Source: Amphibalanus amphitrite
Taxonomy: Eukaryota > Arthropoda > Thecostraca > Balanomorpha > Balanidae
Reading direction: 5' to 3'
Assembly: GCF_019059575.1 (NCBI RefSeq)
Contig: NW_024881624.1
Span: forward strand, 124,001 to 188,000
Length of the DNA: 64,000 bases
Shown here: positions 58,931 to 64,000 of the stretch, piece after piece
Position numbering within the stretch: the stretch's first letter is position 1
Layout of the letters: each line of letters opens with the position of its first letter
Made by a program: the position numbers and the translations under genes
The notes under the pieces: model-generated
Databases searched by the model: none
What the model was told of the DNA's origin: nothing
Seen by the model: only the letters and a program-made list of their open reading frames with translations

Positions 58931-59317
58931 TAAAACTGGTACCTATTCGCAGCCCATGCATGACACATGTTTTATGGGTACTTTTGGGCGTAGAACACGA
59001 TGGTGACATTCATTTTATCATACGAGTACGTAGCTGGTTGAAAAAAGATCAATTTCAGAAATGCATGCATCATGGTCGTGAAGTAGTCACGAGAAATTGC
59101 CAACATTCAGTTCAAGATTTTGGGAAATGTAGAACGATGATCAAAAACCATAGATAGCCATTTGATTTGCCATGGTATTGGCAGTGTAATGGCGTTTACA
59201 GCATGTCTGTATGTCTGCTCTGTCGGTGGATATCCATATCCATACTCCAGGATATCCATACACGTTTGCACGATATCCATACTCCAGGTGCAGCGGCGAG
59301 CAGTTACTTCTTACGAG

Positions 59318-59572
59318 GGGTGCGGAGTCGAAGTCAGAGTCGGAGTCAGAGTCGGAGTCGGAGCCAGAGTCGCCCAGAGTCGTGGCAACGAGCCAGGAGT
59401 CGGAGTCGGAGTCGGGGTCGGTCAGGAGCCCGCAGTGGAAGTCGGAGTCGGTCCGAATCGGAACAGCTCCATCACGACTCCGAAACACTGGCAGGGGTCC
59501 GGAGTCGGAGACAGAGTCGGCCGGAGTCATGGCAACGAGTCAGGAGTCGGAGTCGTAGTCGGAGTCGGATTT
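59318..59572 (+). repeat. (GAGTCG)n-type hexanucleotide array
   Basis: About 250 bp of GGAGTC/AGAGTC hexamers, interrupted by non-repeat spacers that themselves recur (GTCATGGCAACGAGTCAGGA and GTCGTGGCAACGAGCCAGGA). Encoded Ser-Arg or Glu-Ser repeats are by-products. Confidence 0.75.
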
Positions 59573-61554
59573 GGCTCCACCACGACTCCGCAACCCTGCT
59601 TCTTACCATCATTTATAAGGATAAGCGATTGCAAGACTGACGAGCCGACCTGGTGCTAACGAAGCGACGGGTAGGTACGCCTCGGGAGATGAAGCTTCAC
59701 GGACGATTTTGCGCACAAGTGCGCAGTCTGCTTTTACGTTCCCCTTACGCAGAATTGAACAGAGACTTATTCTGCCAAAAAGCTCAATGGAGGTCGATGG
59801 AGAACTTTTTGTATGTCCAATGAAACATAAACGTAATTTTGCAAATATTGCTGTGGTGACACTGCAAACAGAATGCAATGCCGTTCCTGATTTTGAACAC
59901 GCATGGGAAAAAGAGTCACTCCACTCGATAGCCAACATAACAAGGATTATTTTGATATATAATAATCCAGTTTTACAACGTCATGGAGGTACTCCACATG
60001 CTATCACCAGCGCGGTTGTTTAAACCTTTGACGGCGCACCAAAAAAGCCACTCTCAGAAACTCCCGATTCCACGTACAATAATGGAGACTAAATGCGCAA
60101 CTAAATAATTTTTTCTGCCCAATTCAAAACATTTCATCAATTTCCAACAGAATGACACCCCAAATATACATATATTCCGAGATTGCCCACGGCCATCCGT
60201 GAGGCCGTTTCCAACCATAGTGCAGCGGGGTAATCCGACGTGTCAGCCGGCCGGGCGGCTTTAGTCGGTCAGTTCTCAGTTGGCTCTCTAGGAACGGGTG
60301 GCTGGCTTGGGATGGATAGATGTGCCTACGTCAAACCGAGGCCGAGGTAGAGCCAAACGAAAGGCAAATGTATGTTTTGGGGCCTTGGGTAAATCGGAGC
60401 TGGGTCCAGGGAAGGCGAGTATGGAACGAAGTGGAGTATTATCCAGTCCGGTCGACCGTTCGACTCACGTCAGGTAGAGTCGAGAACAGGCCGAGTCATT
60501 CGAATTGTCAGGAGTTCGGCCGAGTCACGCCGAACAGAGTCGAGTCAAGTCGACATTCTCGTCGAGTCATAGCATTGCAGAGTCGGGAATCCGTTCGAGT
60601 CGCACCGACCGGTTGAGAGCCCGGTCGAGTAGCCTTGCACCGAGCTGGGCCAACCGACCAACCCACGCCGGCGCGCACGGCGCAGACCCTCATTGCGCCA
60701 GTGGGCGACATGGTAATCGTGACCGTGGGCTCGGCGCGTCGGGGCATCCGCCCAGCGGAGCTTGTCGGCCGCTCACCGGCGCACCTTCCAGTGCGGATCC
60801 CACTGACGGGCTCCACGCCCGGCTGTGTGTGTGTGGGAGGTCCTCCCGCCCCCCTCTGTCTCGTGTGTTACCGTCAGCGGCGCAGTAGGCGGTGGGTTAT
60901 TGACAGTGCGGGCCCCCGGCTGTGTCCGCCGGCCGGCCACCGCGCGGTGACCAATGGCGGCCCCCTGCGGTCGGTCGGCCGGCCGGCAGCGCTGCAGACT
61001 AACTGTTCATGTGACTATTTTTGCGGAGATGTGATCGACGTCCGATACTGGCCGGCGACGACATTCAACAGGAAAAGGTGGCCGCGCGGCCGGCGCGCCG
61101 CCCGCCGCTGTCAGCCGTACCCCATGCTGCTGAGGTATTTGTGTGTTAGAGCGCTGATTTACGGCCGCGGGCCGACGGCGGCCGTTGGTGCCCCGTGTTC
61201 CCGGCGCGTTGGACTCGACGCCAGCGTGACTCGTCAATACTCGCAGCCGCTCCTAACGTACATTTGAAATACACTAACTAAAAATATCATAATTGGCACG
61301 TTGCTTTAAATGGAGCTAACTTAGCGGCTATCTGTATTGGCCGCGGCGTCCGTGATGGATACGAGGGCCGCGCCTGCCGCGCCCTGATGTATGCTAATGG
61401 TATGCGGTCGCGCGCTGGCACGTGCCGGTCACCGGCAGACGGCGCCGCCAACGGCTTCATTGCGCCCCCTGCAACGGTCGGGCAGTTTGTCATCGGCGCC
61501 GGTGGCCAAAGCTCGATGGTGGATCTGACCACAGAGCGGTTCGGATCCAGGCCT

Positions 61555-61740
61555 GGCGATGGCTTTAACCCAGCCGTAGAGCGGCTCGGACCCGACCCTA
61601 GCAGAGGCTCGGACTCGGCCCTGGCGGTGGCTCGGACTCGGCCATAGTGGTGACTCGAACAGCGACCCTAGCAGTGGCTGGTCGGACCCGACTCTAGCAG
61701 TGGCTCGGGCTCGGCCCTGGCGGTAGCTCCGCTCTGGCAC
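61555..61740 (+). repeat. Degenerate minisatellite, about 30-36-bp unit
   Basis: Copies share GACCCTAGCAGTGGCTCGG and CTCGGCCCTGGCGGTGGCTC. No coding evidence. Confidence 0.55.
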
Positions 61741-63160
61741 TGGCGTCGGCTGGGACGCGCTCCCTGCCTATACTGCGCCGCTTGTCCAGCCATACCTGCC
61801 AGATGCTCCGCCCGCCGTGCACCACCGTGCCCGAGCCGGCTGGGTGGGTGGGTCTCCTTCCGTGTTACCTCCAACGCAATCCACCGTGTTGCGTGACTGA
61901 AACCATTAGGTCCTTGATAAAAAAGAATGTTAGGCATTGTTCAGATGATTAATTGTTAATGCGCAATACGCTAGAGATTCGGTGGATCGCCTTCGGAGTG
62001 GAACTTGTGAACGGTGAAATTTGGTAAAGTGCGTAAGCCATGCCAGGCTATCTGATATTGCATGAGTCATTCCAATTTTGGCATAGGAAGCATCCTTTAA
62101 ACCCGAGTTATTTGCCCGAGGCACCACGATGCGTGGCGCTGTGTCGCGGCCACATCAGCACCTGCCTCCGGTCGTCGCTGGCCGTGTCGGCGCCTGTGTC
62201 ATCTCACGTCGCTGGTTATCACGCTGATTATCACCGTACTCGTCAGCGTCATACACGCCGCACTCCGTGAGCGTTGTATACGTTACGGGTGATACCGTCA
62301 CGAACCGCCCGCCGGATGTGCTGATTTTGTTCCGAGACAGTTGAGCCGCCGACCCTCGGGCCGGTACTGAGAACGTCTGGCCGTGCCGGTCTGCGCTGGA
62401 ACGGCACGGCCGGCCGTACCGAGAACGACCGACGGCCGAGACGGCAGTGTTCTGGTGATCCTCCTTGATCGGACACCGAGCTGGGGGCTGCACGGTTCCA
62501 ATCGGCGGTGATGATTAGTTTCTCAGTCGGAACGATCACGACCGATTTGGTAAGATCAGGTCTGCAGATACGCTGGGCCACGTCAGCGCACGTCAGTCTG
62601 CGCACACTTCCACGTCAGCGCGGCTGGAGGAGCGGCTACGGCTTTCGATCCCGATGGAACGCGGCAAATGGCACGCCCATAAGCCCCGGCAATCAATCAA
62701 TCAGCCCAGCAGCATTTTACTGCACTTCAAGAACGGTTTATTACTTATCCTCATGATTCCATGACTCATATTGGACACGAGGCACTCAGTAATGGCGTTA
62801 TCGCAGTATTAATGAGGACATTTATATAGGCTTGATGGCACTATTATTGTTACAACTGATTACCCTAGTTAGTCAATGCTCACTCTGTGAGACTTTAAAC
62901 ACTCGACGAACGTTTGTTAAATGATTGCCGAGCGCTGTACATATATGGTGGCCGGAGAGTGCCTTACATCATGTGCCGTGACGTTCCAAACGTCCCGGCG
63001 GCCGTCATGTCTGACCCTATAAACACGGCGGCCACTATCGGAATGGACCCGAGCTGTGGACATTTGAACTGGCCAGTTATTGCTATGGCGATACGGAGTG
63101 CACGGCCGGCGGCGGCGGCTGCAGGCGCGTCCGTCAGTGGCCAGCCGGCGGCCGGCGGAG

Positions 63161-63331
63161 ATGCTGGGCGCGCGCCACACCGAGGAGCTGTGCGCCGCCG
63201 CGCTGGAGAAGCTGCTCGAGTTCGGCTCGTGGGCGGCGATGGCGGCGCACGGCCGGCACCATCACCACGGCCACGGAGCCGCCGGCGCCGCGCGCGTATC
63301 CCGGCAGGAGAAGGTGCTCCTGCTCTGTGTG
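63161..63331 (+). CDS. Candidate alternative first coding exon (57 residues)
   Basis: An ATG in a GC-rich context opens a 57-codon frame that ends in phase 0 exactly at a donor, GTGTG|GTAAGAG (63331/63332). The peptide has an acidic-helical start (HTEELCAAALEKLLEFGSWA) and a His/Gly run. Phase 0 matches the phase of the loco PDZ-PTB exon, so it could be an alternative first exon of a shorter loco isoform, or the start of another gene. No homology is recognised. Confidence 0.3.
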
Positions 63332-64000
63332 GTAAGAGACAGTCGGCCGCCAAGCCCCGCCGCTCACTGTTCACCGGCGCAGCCGGCGCTGTATGACGGT
63401 TGGCGAGCTAGGGCTCACCATGCCTGCTGTCCGGCCCAAAAGCTTTTGTTTACCGATTACTACTGCAGCTGATCGCCTTTGATGCATGGTAGTGATGACG
63501 AGCCCTTATAAGGCGTGCTGGGTGCTGAATGCTGATGCCGCCTGAGTGCTGATGCCTGCCTGTGCGATGTTTTATGATGCAAGCTTTGTACGGTTTAGGA
63601 GCTGGCTTGTGTCCTGCCCAGTTCCTACTAACTGTTGGTTGTTGAACCTCTCCGTGTCTTGGTCAAGCCGGATTATGTCGCTTCCCTGATGCTGCGTCTT
63701 TATGATGGAATGCCGTAGTAATTACCGAACTACAGTTCGTTTGATAAAGACTGACACAAACTTCGCGATCTGAACGCCTGTTGTCTGTCTGCCGCTGATG
63801 GATGGCCTGCACTCCGCCTCGTTGGCACAGCGCTGTGATGGAGACCAGCTGGTATGGCCATTGTGTAAACTGTTGGAGAGCCGCTCCTACGTCTCCCGAG
63901 TGTGTTCAACTGCGGAGATGCGACGTTGGCCGTCTGCAGCCAGCCAGGCAAGCGGTTTAAAGGAGTTTCCCGGATACGGTTGGCTCCCGTGTATCGGCGG

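Larger units (their letters stand above)
53028..63160 (+). other. Presumed long intron of loco/RGS12, repeat-rich
   Basis: After the donor at 53028 no exon with RGS, RBD or GoLoco motifs is visible. Contents are AGGTCA-rich repeat sequence (about 53,830-54,420 and 58,160-58,930), simple repeats (59.3 and 61.6 kb) and GC-rich blocks at 56, 57.5 and 60.7-61.2 kb. The GC-rich blocks give long but unconvincing frames on both strands. Confidence 0.4.

Noticed and set aside
59318..59572. CRISPR-like regular repeats
   Set aside because: The unit is a hexamer with slippage and recurring, not unique, spacers, in an animal genome.
1..64000. tRNA and rRNA genes
   Set aside because: No convincing A-box/B-box pair or rRNA segment was found by eye on either strand; a covariance-model scan would be decisive.

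Overview
The window is nuclear DNA of an animal with intron-containing genes, GC-rich exons and AT-richer introns. Gene content fits an arthropod, probably a crustacean: a loco/RGS12-type PDZ+PTB exon, a POMGNT1-like glycosyltransferase, AUP1, LEO1 and a NAT8-like acetyltransferase. A barnacle is possible, but this is a guess from style and cannot be proved here. Nothing bacterial or viral was recognised.

Layout. (1) 3.1-13.9 kb, + strand: four consecutive in-phase exons of an unrecognised Arg/Pro-rich protein, with a long terminal exon and a poly(A) signal. Its introns carry a TA-flanked MITE and a 75-bp-arm inverted repeat; a second MITE of the same type lies just upstream of the first exon seen. 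(2) 14.6-17.3 kb, - strand and convergent: a POMGNT1-like secreted or Golgi protein whose metal-binding acidic motif is degraded. (3) 17.9-22.4 kb: a repeat region with minisatellites and a TTAA-flanked (piggyBac-type) element that itself carries a retroposon with a 16-bp target duplication. (4) 23.6-24.5 kb, +: an intact 276-residue protein made of seven copies of one unfamiliar motif. (5) 26.4-32.0 kb, -: a complete eight-exon AUP1 gene (403 residues), in which two different exon/intron donor junctions have been tandemly duplicated. (6) 32.4-36.6 kb: retrotransposon relic, two foldback MITEs and another TTAA-type element. (7) 36.8-43.8 kb, +: complete LEO1 (11 coding exons, 808 residues) with an unusual Ser-Arg-Ser-Pro repeat exon. 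(8) 45.3-46.1 kb, -: a single-coding-exon NAT8-like acetyltransferase. (9) 51.3-53.0 kb, +: the PDZ+PTB exon of loco/RGS12; its RGS, RBD and GoLoco parts must lie outside the window or be absent. The remaining 11 kb look like intron and repeats, with one candidate alternative first exon at 63.2 kb.

The genes do not form one pathway. They are independent housekeeping and signalling genes: transcription elongation (LEO1), lipid-droplet/ER quality control (AUP1), glycosylation (POMGNT1-like), G-protein signalling (loco). Three neighbouring pairs are convergent with poly(A) signals 16 to about 180 bp apart. The main points for a second look are the seven-repeat protein, the duplicated splice donors in AUP1, the apparent pseudoenzyme, and a family of TTAA elements packed with AGGTCA hexamers. 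All exon junctions were read by eye from splice consensus and reading-frame continuity; no database search was possible.
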